Assembly: GCA_002336975.1 (NCBI GenBank)
Contig: DDFA01000132.1
Coordinates: 1-62,751 of the forward strand
Origin: Phyllobacteriaceae bacterium UBA1940
Lineage (GTDB): Bacteria; Pseudomonadota; Alphaproteobacteria; Rhizobiales; Rhizobiaceae
Direction: 5' to 3'
DNA length: 62,751 bases
The notes under the pieces are model-generated. The model saw only the letters and a list, made by a program, of their open reading frames with translations. It did not search any database and was not told where the DNA came from. Within the stretch, counting starts at the first letter, position 1. Every line of letters begins with the position of its first letter. Below, piece by piece: positions 51,482-60,592 of the stretch. A program made the position numbers and the translations under genes.

Positions 51482-52966
51482 TCAATAGTACAGCGACTGG
51501 TTCAGGATCCGGCCGTTGCGCTCGATGCTGAAACGCCAGCGGCGCGTGCGCTCCGCCGCCGCCTGCTGCAGCGCCTCCGTCGTCTCGATGGTCGTGCCGT
51601 TGACGACGCGAACGATGTCGCCCGGCTGCAGGCCGACCTGATCGGCCATCGACCCAGGCGCGACATCCATCGCAACGACGCCCTTCAGACCGGTGGGAAG
51701 CCCGAACCTGTCGGCGGTGCGCGGCGACAGGCCGGCCACCTTGGCGCCGGCGAACGGGCTGCGCCCGTCGATCACCACCTCCGGGCCGGACTGGCCATCG
51801 GGCGCGCGCTCAAGCGTCAGCCGCACATTGCGCTCGTTGCCCTGGCGAAGCACGAGAAGTTCCACGGTCGCACCGATCTGCTGGGTCGCAAGCCGGTAGC
51901 CGAGCGCGTCGACATGCTCGATCAACGCGCCGTTCATCCTGAGCACGACGTCGCCCGAACGCAGGCCGGCGCGCGAGGCGGGACTGTTTTCGTCGACCGA
52001 CGAGACAATCGCGCCCGATGGGCGGGCCAGCCCCAGCGCCTCGGCCATCTGGGCGGTGACCGGGTCGAAGCCGGCGCCGACATAGGGCCGCTCGAACACG
52101 TCGCTGCCCTGCTCGGCCGACGCCACCACGGCGCGCACCATGTTGGAGGGAATGGCGAAGCCGATGCCGTTCGAGCCGCCGCCGCGCGAATAGATCGCGG
52201 TGTTGATGCCGATCAGCCGGCCCGACATGTCGATCAGCGCGCCGCCGGAATTGCCGGGATTGATCGCCGCGTCGGTCTGGATGAAGAAGCCGAAATCGGT
52301 AATGCCGATCTGGCTGCGGGCCAGCGCCGAGACGATGCCGCTGGTAGTGGTCTGGCCGACGCCGAACGGATTGCCCATCGCCAACACGAGATCGCCGACT
52401 TCCAGCGCGTCGCTGTCGCCGAACTGCAGCGTCGGAAACCGTTCTTTCGAATCGAGCTTGAGGACCGCCAGATCGACGCGCTCGTCCTTGAGCAGCACCT
52501 TGCTTTCAAACTCGCGGCCGTCAGGCAGCGCCACCTTAACCTCGTCGGCGCCGCGGATAACGTGGAAGTTTGTCACCACAATGCCCGACGGATCGACGAT
52601 GACGCCGGAGCCGAGCGAGGATTGCTGACGCGGCGGCATGGCGCGGCCGCCGAAAAACTTCTCGAAGAACGGATCGCCGGCGAAAGGAGATTGCTGGACG
52701 ACCGTCGCGGAGGCGTAGACATTGACGACGGCGGGCGCGGTCTGCTTGACCAGCGGCGCAAACGACAGCTGCATCTCCGGCCTGCCAAAGGGCACCCGCT
52801 TGCCGCCGGGTTCGACCTGATTTTGGCTGTCGCCCTGCTGCGAAGGCTGATTGGGGCCCTGCAACAGTTCGCGCAGAATGCCGGAACCCGGCGTTTGATC
52901 CTGCGCCCGAGCCAAAGGAACCATCAGCATCGACAGCGCGACAAAGACCGGCAACAGCTTGTTCAT
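51482..52966 (-). CDS. degP: Do-family periplasmic serine protease (DegP/DegQ/MucD type)
   Basis: This 494-residue protein degrades or holds misfolded envelope proteins. It has a signal peptide (1-21), a trypsin-like domain with the triad H135 (TNFHVIRG), D165 (RVDLAVLKL) and S240 (NPGNSGGAL), and two PDZ domains (about 285-380 and 395-490). Whether it is best called DegP, DegQ or MucD cannot be settled. It sits directly upstream of rarA on the same strand. Confidence 0.95.
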   Translation of the reverse strand: MNKLLPVFVALSMLMVPLARAQDQTPGSGILRELLQGPNQPSQQGDSQNQVEPGGKRVPFGRPEMQLSFAPLVKQTAPAVVNVYASATVVQQSPFAGDPFFEKFFGGRAMPPRQQSSLGSGVIVDPSGIVVTNFHVIRGADEVKVALPDGREFESKVLLKDERVDLAVLKLDSKERFPTLQFGDSDALEVGDLVLAMGNPFGVGQTTTSGIVSALARSQIGITDFGFFIQTDAAINPGNSGGALIDMSGRLIGINTAIYSRGGGSNGIGFAIPSNMVRAVVASAEQGSDVFERPYVGAGFDPVTAQMAEALGLARPSGAIVSSVDENSPASRAGLRSGDVVLRMNGALIEHVDALGYRLATQQIGATVELLVLRQGNERNVRLTLERAPDGQSGPEVVIDGRSPFAGAKVAGLSPRTADRFGLPTGLKGVVAMDVAPGSMADQVGLQPGDIVRVVNGTTIETTEALQQAAAERTRRWRFSIERNGRILNQSLYY

Positions 52967-53027
52967 CGACTAATCTCCGTGGCGGACCGACGCATGGTCG
53001 CGGCGAATGTGGGACATGGAATGTGTA

Positions 53028-53747
53028 TCAGTCGCCTGATTTGGCCGTAATCAAGGCGGCGATGACGTCGAAACCGCGTCGCCTGGCATGTTCCAGCGGC
53101 GTGACGCCGTCCTTGTCGGCAATGCGCCAGTCGGCGCCCGCCGCCAACAGGTCGCGGGCGATTTCCTGGTAGGGCGGCCCGCCGTCGCCGAGCACGACCG
53201 CTTCGATCAGCGCCGTCCAGCCGAGCTTGTTGATATGATCGAGGTCGACGCCGGCCCCGATCAACATGCGCACCGCCTCGGGATGGCCGTGGTGGGCTGC
53301 CGGGATCAGCGCCGTGCCGCCATAGCGGTTGGTGTCGTCGAGCTTCGCCGTGCCGGTCGCCAGGATCATCGCCAGGATCTCGATGCGCCCTTCCGAAGCA
53401 GCGTAGATGAACGGCGTGTCGTGGCTGTTGTCCCTGGCGTTGACGTCGCCGCCGGCGTCGATCAGCACGCGTGCGACATCGACCGTTCCGTTGCGGACGG
53501 CGATCAGCAGCGGCGAACGATTGGCGCCGTCGCGCGCATCGACCTCGGCGCCCTCGCCCAGGCGCCGCATCACCGCGTCGGAGTCACCGGCTGCGACGGC
53601 GGCGATCAAGTCTTCACCCATATTGCCTCCCTGCGCATGCAATTGGCCGATCGGAAACGCAGAAACAGGCAACGCAGCACCGGCCGTCAATATAGGCGCG
53701 GCAAAACTGATCGCCAGCCCGGGAAGGAAATTTCGACGACCAGTCAC
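53028..53747 (-). CDS. Ankyrin-repeat protein with a possible Tat signal
   Basis: From the GTG at 53747 this is a 239-residue protein. Its first 40 residues (TGRRNFLPGLAISFAAPIL) have a twin arginine and a hydrophobic core like a Tat signal. About six ankyrin repeats follow from residue 45 (DARDGANRSPLLIAVRNG, NARDNSHDTPFIYAASEG). The GTG overlaps the stop of the aldo-keto reductase gene (GTGA) but has a weak ribosome site. An internal ATG at 53621 has GGGAGG five bases upstream and would give a 197-residue cytosolic form without the signal. Partners are unknown. Confidence 0.85.
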   Translation of the reverse strand: MTGRRNFLPGLAISFAAPILTAGAALPVSAFPIGQLHAQGGNMGEDLIAAVAAGDSDAVMRRLGEGAEVDARDGANRSPLLIAVRNGTVDVARVLIDAGGDVNARDNSHDTPFIYAASEGRIEILAMILATGTAKLDDTNRYGGTALIPAAHHGHPEAVRMLIGAGVDLDHINKLGWTALIEAVVLGDGGPPYQEIARDLLAAGADWRIADKDGVTPLEHARRRGFDVIAALITAKSGD

Positions 53748-54796
53748 GGACACGGGTTTCCATTGCGTTGATGGATCGCATCGACCGCCTTTTCCATCTC
53801 GTCTGTCCAAACAACCGAGGCGGACGACAACGCCAGGTCAAGCTGGGCCATTGTCGTTGCGCCGATGATGTTTGAACTGACAAACGGCCTTGAACAGACA
53901 AATGCGTTGGCGAACAGCGCCGGATCCATGCCGAATGAGCGCGCCAGGTTGTTGTATTCGAGCTGCACCTGGGCGGCATTAGGCGTTTCGTAACGCTGGC
54001 CGCGGTTGAACAGGGCGCTGCGCGAACCCGGCGGCCGCGCGCCGTGGTCGTATTTGCCGGTCAGATAGCCCTGGGCGAGCGGCGAGTAGGCAAGCAGGCC
54101 GACATCTTCGCGGCCGCAGACTTCGGCGAGATTCACTTCGAACGTGCGGTTGACCAGATTGTAGGCGTTCTGCAGCGAGATGACCCGTGTCGCATTCTGC
54201 CTTTCGCTTTCGCCGACGAAGCGCATGACGCCCCAGGCGCTTTCATTCGACAGGCCGAAATGGCGGATTTTTCCGGCTTTGACCAGGTCGTCGAAAATCG
54301 CGACGATCTCGCCGATCGGCGTCTCGTCGGCCGCGCGCTCCAACGGCCATTTGCCGATACGGGTCGGATTGGAGCCCCAGGGCACGATGCGTTCGGGGAA
54401 ATGCAGCTGGTAGAGGTCGATATGGTCGGTCTGAAGCCGTTTCAGCGAGCCTTCGATCGCATGGTGAACGTCATCGCGGGTTACACGCGCCGGGCGGCCG
54501 TCGCGAAACCACGTCATCGCCGTGCGGCCGACGACCTTGCTGGCGACGATCATGGCGCCGCGATTGCCGCGTGCCTTCATCCAAGTTCCGATCATCTCCT
54601 CGGTCCGGCCCTGGGTCTCGGGTTTGGGCGGAATCGGGTAGAGTTCAGCGGCATCGAGAAAATTGACGCCTCGATCGAGTGCGAAATCCATCTGCCGATG
54701 GGCATCGGCCTCGGTGTTCTGTTCGCCCCATGTCATGGTGCCAAGGCAGATCTGGGGCACCGTTAGGTCGGTGCGCCCAAGGCGGCGCTTCTGCAT
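53744..54796 (-). CDS. Aldo/keto reductase (Tas-like)
   Basis: This 350-residue NADPH-dependent oxidoreductase has the catalytic tetrad D48, Y53, K87 and H132 (NFLDAAELYP, VASKVVGR, LYQLHFPE) and resembles E. coli Tas. The substrate is unknown. The ATG at 54796 follows GGAGCAAG; a 59-codon in-frame extension is not conserved and would overlap the region upstream of the next gene. It overlaps the ankyrin gene by 4 bp. The 175-bp divergent gap to the CorC-like gene shows no clear boxes. Confidence 0.93.
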   Translation of the reverse strand: MQKRRLGRTDLTVPQICLGTMTWGEQNTEADAHRQMDFALDRGVNFLDAAELYPIPPKPETQGRTEEMIGTWMKARGNRGAMIVASKVVGRTAMTWFRDGRPARVTRDDVHHAIEGSLKRLQTDHIDLYQLHFPERIVPWGSNPTRIGKWPLERAADETPIGEIVAIFDDLVKAGKIRHFGLSNESAWGVMRFVGESERQNATRVISLQNAYNLVNRTFEVNLAEVCGREDVGLLAYSPLAQGYLTGKYDHGARPPGSRSALFNRGQRYETPNAAQVQLEYNNLARSFGMDPALFANAFVCSRPFVSSNIIGATTMAQLDLALSSASVVWTDEMEKAVDAIHQRNGNPCP

Positions 54797-54971
54797 GTCT
54801 TGCTCCGGTTCTGGTCTGATGGGCGTCCATGCACCCGGTTGCACCGCACCTATCACGCGATCGATGGCCAGCCAAACCGACATCGACCGTTTTCTCAATG
54901 CAGGCCGCCCGCCCGATAAACTGTCGCCTGCCATCTTGGTTTGCCTTCGGGCGGCGTGATACGAGACGGCC

Positions 54972-56285
54972 ATGGTCTACCTTGAACTTCTGTTTGTCGT
55001 CGTCCTCACTCTCATCAACGGGTCGCTGGCCATGTCGGAGTTGGCGGTGGTCTCGGCGCGGCCGGCGCGCCTGAAAGGCATGGCGGACAGGGGCGTCAAA
55101 GGCGCCCGCAGCGCCTTGACGCTCGCCGCCGATCCCGGGCGTTTCCTGTCGTCGGTGCAGATCGGCATCACGCTGGTCGGCATTCTCGCCGGCGCGGTGT
55201 CGGGCGCGACGCTTGGCGAACGGCTGTCGGCCGTGTTGGTGGACTACGGCATGACGCGGCAATGGGCCGGCGTACTCGGCGTCGGCATCGTCGTCACCGG
55301 CATCACCTATCTATCACTGATCATCGGCGAACTGGTGCCCAAGCAACTGGCGCTCAAGAATCCTGAACGGATCGCCTGCGCGGTTGCGCCGGCGATGATG
55401 GTCATCGCCAAGGTGGCGGCGCCGCTGGTCTGGATCCTCGATAAGTCCGGCAAGGCGGTGCTGACCCTGTTTGGCCAGGCGGCCGAAAGCGAACAACGGG
55501 TGACTGACGAGGAGATCCGCACCATCGTCGCCGAGGCCGAAAATGCCGGCGTCCTCGAACCTGGCGAACGCGACATGATCGCCGGCGTGATGCGGCTGGG
55601 CGACCGGCCGGTCCGCCAGGTGATGACGCCGCGTTTCGAGATCGACACTGTCGACCTGACCGAGAGCCCGAGCCGCATCATGACTCTGATCCGCGAAAGC
55701 CAGCATTCGCGCTTTCCCGTGCATGAGGGCAATCCCGACGAGGTCATCGGCGTGATCTGGGTCAAGGACGTGCTCGATCTGGGGCGCAACCCCAAGACCA
55801 ACGAATTGCAGGCGCTGGTGCGCCAGGCGCCGGTCATCCCGGAAACGATGGATGCGCTCGACGTCGTCGAGACGCTGAAACGATCCACCGTTCACATGGG
55901 CCTGGTGCACGACGAATACGGCCACTTCCAGGGCATCGTCACCTCGTCCGACATCCTTGAGGCGATCGTCGGCAGCTTCGCCACCGAAGAAGGCGCGCCG
56001 GAGCCGGCCATCGTCACCCGCGAGGACGGTTCGATGCTGATCGCCGGCTGGATGCAGGCGGACGAGATGGCCGAGGCGCTCGGCCTGGTGCTGCCCGAAT
56101 CGCGCAGCTACGACACGGTCGCAGGCTTCCTGATCGACGGGTTCGGCCACCTGCCGGAAGTCGCCGACCAGATCGTGATCCAGAACTGGCGCTTTGAAGT
56201 GATGGACCTCGACGGCCGGCGCATCGACAAGGTGCTGGCGACGAAACCGCCGGTGACGACGCGCGGCAAGAAGTCGAAACACTGA
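54972..56285 (+). CDS. CNNM/HlyC/CorC-type membrane protein (DUF21-CBS-CorC)
   Basis: This 437-residue protein has a DUF21 (CNNM) domain of three or four membrane segments (1-190), two CBS domains (about 205-325, GDRPVRQVMTPRFEIDTVDL, MGLVHDEYGHFQGIVTSSD) and a C-terminal CorC_HlyC domain (about 345-425). The family handles Mg2+ or Co2+ efflux; the old name hemolysin is misleading. It is followed by the DUF1624 gene after 46 bp, and an mgtE importer lies farther on. Confidence 0.93.
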   Translation: MVYLELLFVVVLTLINGSLAMSELAVVSARPARLKGMADRGVKGARSALTLAADPGRFLSSVQIGITLVGILAGAVSGATLGERLSAVLVDYGMTRQWAGVLGVGIVVTGITYLSLIIGELVPKQLALKNPERIACAVAPAMMVIAKVAAPLVWILDKSGKAVLTLFGQAAESEQRVTDEEIRTIVAEAENAGVLEPGERDMIAGVMRLGDRPVRQVMTPRFEIDTVDLTESPSRIMTLIRESQHSRFPVHEGNPDEVIGVIWVKDVLDLGRNPKTNELQALVRQAPVIPETMDALDVVETLKRSTVHMGLVHDEYGHFQGIVTSSDILEAIVGSFATEEGAPEPAIVTREDGSMLIAGWMQADEMAEALGLVLPESRSYDTVAGFLIDGFGHLPEVADQIVIQNWRFEVMDLDGRRIDKVLATKPPVTTRGKKSKH

Positions 56286-56331
56286 CGCGTCCGGACTTCT
56301 GGCGGTCCATGCAGCAGGAGAAGCACACCGC

Positions 56332-57309
56332 ATGAGCGGCCAGCCGAGCAAGCCATCGTCGCGCATCGCCTGGATCGACGTCGGGCGCGGCGTCGCGCTG
56401 GTCGCGATGGCGGTCTACCACTTCGCCTGGGACCTTGAGTTTTTCGGCTACGCGCCGCCGGGCATGACGGCGGTTGGCGGCTGGAAACTGTTTGCGCGCT
56501 GCATCGCGTCGAGTTTTCTGCTGCTCGTCGGGGTCGGCCTGTATCTCGCCCACTCCGGCGGCATTCGCTGGTCGTCGTACTGGCGCAGGCTGGCGATGAT
56601 CGCCGCGTCGGCGACCGCGATCACGCTCGTCACCTGGTTTGCGACGCCCGGCAACTACATCTTCTTCGGCATCCTGCACCAGATCGCTTTCGCCAGCGTC
56701 GCGGGACTGCTGTTCCTGCGCCTGCCGGCGCTGGTGACGCTTGCGGTCGGCGTCGCGGTCGTGCTGATCGGCAATTTCTACGCGACGCCGCTGCTCGACC
56801 ATCCTGCCCTTGCCTGGATCGGCCTGGCGCAGACCCGGCCGCGCTCGAGCGATTTCGTGCCGGTGTTCCCGTGGTTCGGGGCCGTGCTTATCGGGATGGC
56901 GCTGGCGGCGTTGGCAACACGCGCCGGCCTATTTGAACGGCTGCGGCGGACAACGCCCGGCGCATGGTCCCGGCCACTCGCCTTCATTGGCCGGCACAGC
57001 CTCGCCTTCTACCTGATCCACCAGCTGGTGCTGATCTCGCTGGTCTGGCTGGCGTCGCAGATCGTCGAGCCGCCGCCACCGGACCGCCGGGCGGCGTTCA
57101 TACACGCCTGCGAAACCACCTGCCTTGGCGAGCGGCCGCAAGCGTTCTGCACCGTCTATTGCGCTTGCGTCGCCGACGGCATGCAGTCGCAAGACCGGCT
57201 CGACGAAGCGTTTGCGCCGACGCAGTCACAGGAATTCCGTGACATGTTGCAGGAAAATGTGCTGGTCTGCACCCAAGCAAGCGAGACCAGCACGGGCGGT
57301 GGCCAATGA
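56332..57309 (+). CDS. DUF1624 (heparan-alpha-glucosaminide acetyltransferase-like) membrane protein
   Basis: This 325-residue protein opens RIAWIDVGRGVALVAMAVYHF and has eight membrane segments, with H116 in FFGILHQIAFAS and GRHSLAFYLIHQ, as in the DUF1624/HGSNAT family, which moves acetyl groups across membranes. After the last segment (to 245) comes a 75-residue soluble tail with six cysteines: C260, C264, C273, C277, C279 and C313, including two CX3C pairs. This tail is not part of the family I know and is probably periplasmic. The gene overlaps the next by 4 bp (ATGA). Substrate unknown. Confidence 0.85.
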   Translation: MSGQPSKPSSRIAWIDVGRGVALVAMAVYHFAWDLEFFGYAPPGMTAVGGWKLFARCIASSFLLLVGVGLYLAHSGGIRWSSYWRRLAMIAASATAITLVTWFATPGNYIFFGILHQIAFASVAGLLFLRLPALVTLAVGVAVVLIGNFYATPLLDHPALAWIGLAQTRPRSSDFVPVFPWFGAVLIGMALAALATRAGLFERLRRTTPGAWSRPLAFIGRHSLAFYLIHQLVLISLVWLASQIVEPPPPDRRAAFIHACETTCLGERPQAFCTVYCACVADGMQSQDRLDEAFAPTQSQEFRDMLQENVLVCTQASETSTGGGQ

Positions 57310-57782
57310 CGGGAACCAGCGACAGACCAGCCCATATTCCATGGCCGCCGATCATTTTCGTCGCGGCGATCGTGGTGGCCGCCGCGCTTGGTCTATGGAT
57401 CGCACCTCCATGGCTGCCGCCGCCATTCTCCGACGTGGTGTTCGCCATTGGCTGGGTGCTGGCGCTGGGCTCGATCGCCATCGCCGTGCTCGCTGTGCGC
57501 ACCATGATCCGGCACAAGACGACAGTTCTGCCGACGCGCGCCTCCGAACATCTGGTGACGGACGGGCCGTTCGCGATCAGCCGCAATCCGATCTATCTTG
57601 CCTATGTCACGCTGCTGATCGGCATCGGTCTGATCGCGTCCAACCTGTGGTTCCCGGCGGTTGCGCTGATTGCGGCGTTCGCTATCACAAAACTCGCCAT
57701 CGAACCCGAAGAGGCGCATCTGGCGCTGCGGTTCGGTAAGCGCTATCGGGACTATTCAAAGAAAGTTCGAAGATGGATCTAG
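57306..57782 (+). CDS. Isoprenylcysteine carboxyl methyltransferase-family protein (ICMT/PEMT)
   Basis: This 158-residue protein has four or five membrane segments and the SAM-binding C-terminal signature of ICMT/PEMT proteins: DGPFAISRNPIYLAYV, then EEAHLALRFGKRYRDYSKKVRRW. Bacterial members methylate lipids or unknown small molecules. It is coupled to the DUF1624 gene by a 4-bp overlap, which suggests joint action on one membrane substrate (inference). deoD begins 7 bp downstream. Confidence 0.92.
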   Translation: MTGTSDRPAHIPWPPIIFVAAIVVAAALGLWIAPPWLPPPFSDVVFAIGWVLALGSIAIAVLAVRTMIRHKTTVLPTRASEHLVTDGPFAISRNPIYLAYVTLLIGIGLIASNLWFPAVALIAAFAITKLAIEPEEAHLALRFGKRYRDYSKKVRRWI

Positions 57783-57789
57783 ATTTCGC

Positions 57790-58500
57790 ATGACGCCTCA
57801 CAACAATGCAGCCAAGGGCGACTACGCCGACGCGGTTCTGTTGCCCGGCGATCCGCTGCGCGCCAAATGGATCGCCGAGACATTCCTCGACAAGCCGAAG
57901 CTGGTGAACAGCGTCCGCAACTGCCTCGGCTACACCGGCGAATTCAACGGCAAGCGGGTGTCGGTGCAGGCGACGGGCATGGGCCAGCCGTCGCTTGGCA
58001 TCTATGTCCACGAACTGATCAAGGTTTACGGCGTCAAGACATTGATCCGGGTCGGCACCTGCGGCGGCCTGACGACCAGGGTCAAGGTGCGCGACCTGGT
58101 GCTGGCGCAGGCCGCCACGACCGATTCGGCGATCGTGCGCGACGCATTTCCCGGCTTCGCCTTTGCGCCTGTCGCCGACTATGGTCTGCTGTCGGCGGCG
58201 GCGTCGAAGGCGGCGGCCGCGGGCATGGCCTGCCATGTCGGCAACATGCTCTCGAGCGACATCTTCTATCGTCCCAACGGGTTCGCCGACTACAAGGCGC
58301 TGGCCGAGGCGGGCGTGCTCGGCGTCGAGATGGAATGCGCGACGCTCTACCTGCTCGCCGCGCGCCTCAATGCGCGCGCGCTGACGGTGTGCACCATGAC
58401 CGACTGCCTTGTGACGCATCAGGAGATTGACGCCGGCGCGCGGCAGAGCTCGCTGGTGGACATGGCGCGGCTGGCGCTGGAAGTCGCCGTCGACGCCTGA
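57790..58500 (+). CDS. deoD: Purine-nucleoside phosphorylase DeoD
   Basis: DeoD splits purine nucleosides with phosphate, in salvage. The 236-residue protein belongs to the hexameric PNP family: AVLLPGDPLRAKWIAETFLD (phosphate site Arg), TGMGQPSLGIY, RVGTCGG, GVEMECATLY with the nucleoside-binding Glu, and CTMTDCLVT. The ATG at 57790 gives the usual start; in-frame codons upstream lie inside the methyltransferase gene. It ends 42 bp before the convergent MerR gene. Confidence 0.97.
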   Translation: MTPHNNAAKGDYADAVLLPGDPLRAKWIAETFLDKPKLVNSVRNCLGYTGEFNGKRVSVQATGMGQPSLGIYVHELIKVYGVKTLIRVGTCGGLTTRVKVRDLVLAQAATTDSAIVRDAFPGFAFAPVADYGLLSAAASKAAAAGMACHVGNMLSSDIFYRPNGFADYKALAEAGVLGVEMECATLYLLAARLNARALTVCTMTDCLVTHQEIDAGARQSSLVDMARLALEVAVDA

Positions 58501-58542
58501 GCGGCGGATGATTTCGGCCTGTCGCGGACCTGACCTGACGCG

Positions 58543-58932
58543 TCAGGTCTTGACGCCCAGTTCGGCCAGTCGCTCGACGCAGCCTTCCTCGGCTTGGTCG
58601 AGCTCGGCCAGCGTCTCTTCAAGATCGCGGCGCTTCTGGCGCAGGTCGCCGCGCTTTTCCTCGATCCGCTTGATCAGCAGCCTGAGTTGGCCGGCCTCAC
58701 CGGGCGGCTCGTTGTACATCTGGATGATCTCGCGGATCTCGTTGATCGAGAAACCGAGCCGCTTGCCGCGCATGATCTGCTTGACCAGATGGCGGTCCGA
58801 AGGACGGAACAGCCTTGTCCGGCCGCGCCGGATCGGCTGGATCAGCCCCTCGTCCTCGTAGAACCGCAACGTTCGCGTCGAGATGTCGAACTCACGCGTC
58901 AGTTCAGTGATGGTGTAGTGTTCCCGCGCCAT
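58543..58932 (-). CDS. MerR-family regulator (LiuR-like)
   Basis: This 129-residue regulator has the MerR winged helix at 7-75 (YTITELTREFDISTRTLRFYEDEGLI) and a coiled-coil dimer helix at 80-120. The only Cys (C119, in AEEGCVERL) does not resemble a metal site. The closest known type from memory is LiuR, which controls branched-chain amino acid and isovalerate breakdown. No liu genes are in the window, so targets lie elsewhere. A perfect TTTACGTAAA palindrome sits 46 bp upstream of the start. Confidence 0.9.
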   Translation of the reverse strand: MAREHYTITELTREFDISTRTLRFYEDEGLIQPIRRGRTRLFRPSDRHLVKQIMRGKRLGFSINEIREIIQMYNEPPGEAGQLRLLIKRIEEKRGDLRQKRRDLEETLAELDQAEEGCVERLAELGVKT

Positions 58933-58977
58933 TTGTTCCGGTCGTTTTCAGGATTCGCGCCGAACGTTGGCATGGCA

Positions 58978-58987
58978 TTTACGTAAA
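58978..58987. promoter_or_regulatory. Candidate operator of the MerR regulator
   Basis: TTTACGTAAA, a perfect 10-bp palindrome 46-55 bp upstream of the MerR start in the 97-bp gap to mgtE. MerR proteins bind such dyads between the -35 and -10 boxes. Self-control is an inference. Confidence 0.5.
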
Positions 58988-59029
58988 AGTCAATTGCAAG
59001 CGTCCGCGACCGTGCGCGCTGGTTGGCGA

Positions 59030-60445
59030 TCACTTAAGGCCGATGCCGAACCACCAGGTCGCAAGACCGAGAAAGGCGAAGAAGCCGACGACGTCGGTGA
59101 CGGTTGTGACAAAGACCGCCGAGGCGACGGCCGGATCGATGCCGATCCGGTCGAGAAACAGCGGAATCAGGATGCCGGCGACGGCGGCGACGAACATGTT
59201 GATGACCATGGCGGCGCCGATGATGAAGCCGATATTGGCGTCCTGGAACCAGACGCCGGCGACGACGCCGATCAGGATCGCGAAGAGGACGCCGTTGATC
59301 GAGCCGACGCCCATTTCACGGCGGATGATGCGCCAGGCATTGTAGATGTCGAGGTCCTTGGTGGCGAGCGCGCGCACCGTCACGGTCATGGTCTGGGACG
59401 CCGCGTTGCCGCCCATGCCGGCGACGATCGGCATCAGCACCGCAAGCGCGACGATCGCCTCGATGGTGTGGTCGAACAGGCCGATCACCGAAGCGGCGAG
59501 GAACGCGGTGAGAAGATTGACCAACAGCCACGGCACGCGCGAGCGCGACGTCGCCAGCACCGAGTCGGACAGTTCTTCATCGCCGACGCCGCCCATGCGC
59601 AGCAGATCTTCCTCGGCCTCCTGCTGGATGACGTCGACGACGTCGTCGATGGTCAGCACGCCGACGAGGCGGTCGTTCTCGTCGACGACAGCGGCCGACA
59701 GAAGGTCGTATTGCTCGAATTCGCGCGCCGCCTCTTCCTGGTCCATAGTGGCCGGGATGGCGTGACGCGTCTCGTGCATGATCTCTTCGATCTTGGTCGG
59801 CCGCCGGGTGCGCAGCAGCCGGTCGAGGTCGACCGCGCCAAGCAGTTTGAAGGTCGGATCGATGACGAAGATCTGGCTGAAATCGTCGGGCAGGTTCTGG
59901 TCTTCGCGCAGATAGTCGATGGTCTTGCCGACCGACCAGAACGGCGGCACGGCGACGAACTCCGTCTGCATGCGGCGGCCGGCGGTTTCTTCCGGATAGT
60001 CCAGCGCCCGGCGCAGCCTGATCCGCTCGGTGAACGGAAGTTTTGACAGGATTTCGTCCTGGTCTTCCTGGTCGAGGTCTTCGAGAATGTAGACCGCGTC
60101 GTCGGAATCGAGGTCCTGGACCGCCTCGGCGATCTGCTCGTTGGGCAGCGCGTCGACGATGTTTTCGCGAATCGAATCATCGACTTCGGTGAGCGCGGCG
60201 AAGTCGAAGTCGCGGCCGAGCAAATTGACCAGCGTCATGCGCTGGTCGGGCTGCAGCGCCTCGATCAGGTCGCCCAGTTCCGACTGGTGCAGGTCGGCGA
60301 TGTCGTTCTTCAGCGTCAGCACATCGCGGTCGGCGATCGCCGCGCCGATATGCGCAAGATAGGACGCGCGGATGGCGCCGTCCTCGCCGTAGAAATCGGC
60401 GTGGCTGTCGGCCGTCTCGGGCCCGTTGTCGTCCATCTCCGCCAA
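59030..60445 (-). CDS. mgtE: Magnesium channel/transporter MgtE
   Basis: MgtE admits Mg2+ and closes when cytosolic Mg2+ is high. The 471-residue protein has the MgtE_N acidic superhelical domain (about 40-150, LGDLIEALQPDQRMTLVNLL), two CBS domains (about 155-285) and five membrane segments (310-471) with MPIVAGMGGNAASQTMTVTVRALA, the pore signature. The start is TTG at 60445 with GGAGG five bases upstream; the ATG three codons later has no spacing for a ribosome site. No Mg2+ riboswitch is apparent in the 147-bp gap to the tRNA. Confidence 0.95.
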   Translation of the reverse strand: MAEMDDNGPETADSHADFYGEDGAIRASYLAHIGAAIADRDVLTLKNDIADLHQSELGDLIEALQPDQRMTLVNLLGRDFDFAALTEVDDSIRENIVDALPNEQIAEAVQDLDSDDAVYILEDLDQEDQDEILSKLPFTERIRLRRALDYPEETAGRRMQTEFVAVPPFWSVGKTIDYLREDQNLPDDFSQIFVIDPTFKLLGAVDLDRLLRTRRPTKIEEIMHETRHAIPATMDQEEAAREFEQYDLLSAAVVDENDRLVGVLTIDDVVDVIQQEAEEDLLRMGGVGDEELSDSVLATSRSRVPWLLVNLLTAFLAASVIGLFDHTIEAIVALAVLMPIVAGMGGNAASQTMTVTVRALATKDLDIYNAWRIIRREMGVGSINGVLFAILIGVVAGVWFQDANIGFIIGAAMVINMFVAAVAGILIPLFLDRIGIDPAVASAVFVTTVTDVVGFFAFLGLATWWFGIGLK

Positions 60446-60592
60446 GGACGCCTCCGCGACAAAGCAACTAAGAATCAGGCTGACTTAGCCCGACTTGGCG
60501 GCCAAAGCCAAACCAAATGCGTCGGCGCGCGACAACTCGCACAGCGCCGTGCAACGGCGTTGCGGCATTCACAGCCAGATCGGAAAATCAAA

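Noticed and set aside
60446..60592. Mg2+-sensing riboswitch upstream of mgtE
   Set aside because: No recognisable ykoK-type conserved segments in the 147 bp, and part of it is the tRNA 3' trailer.
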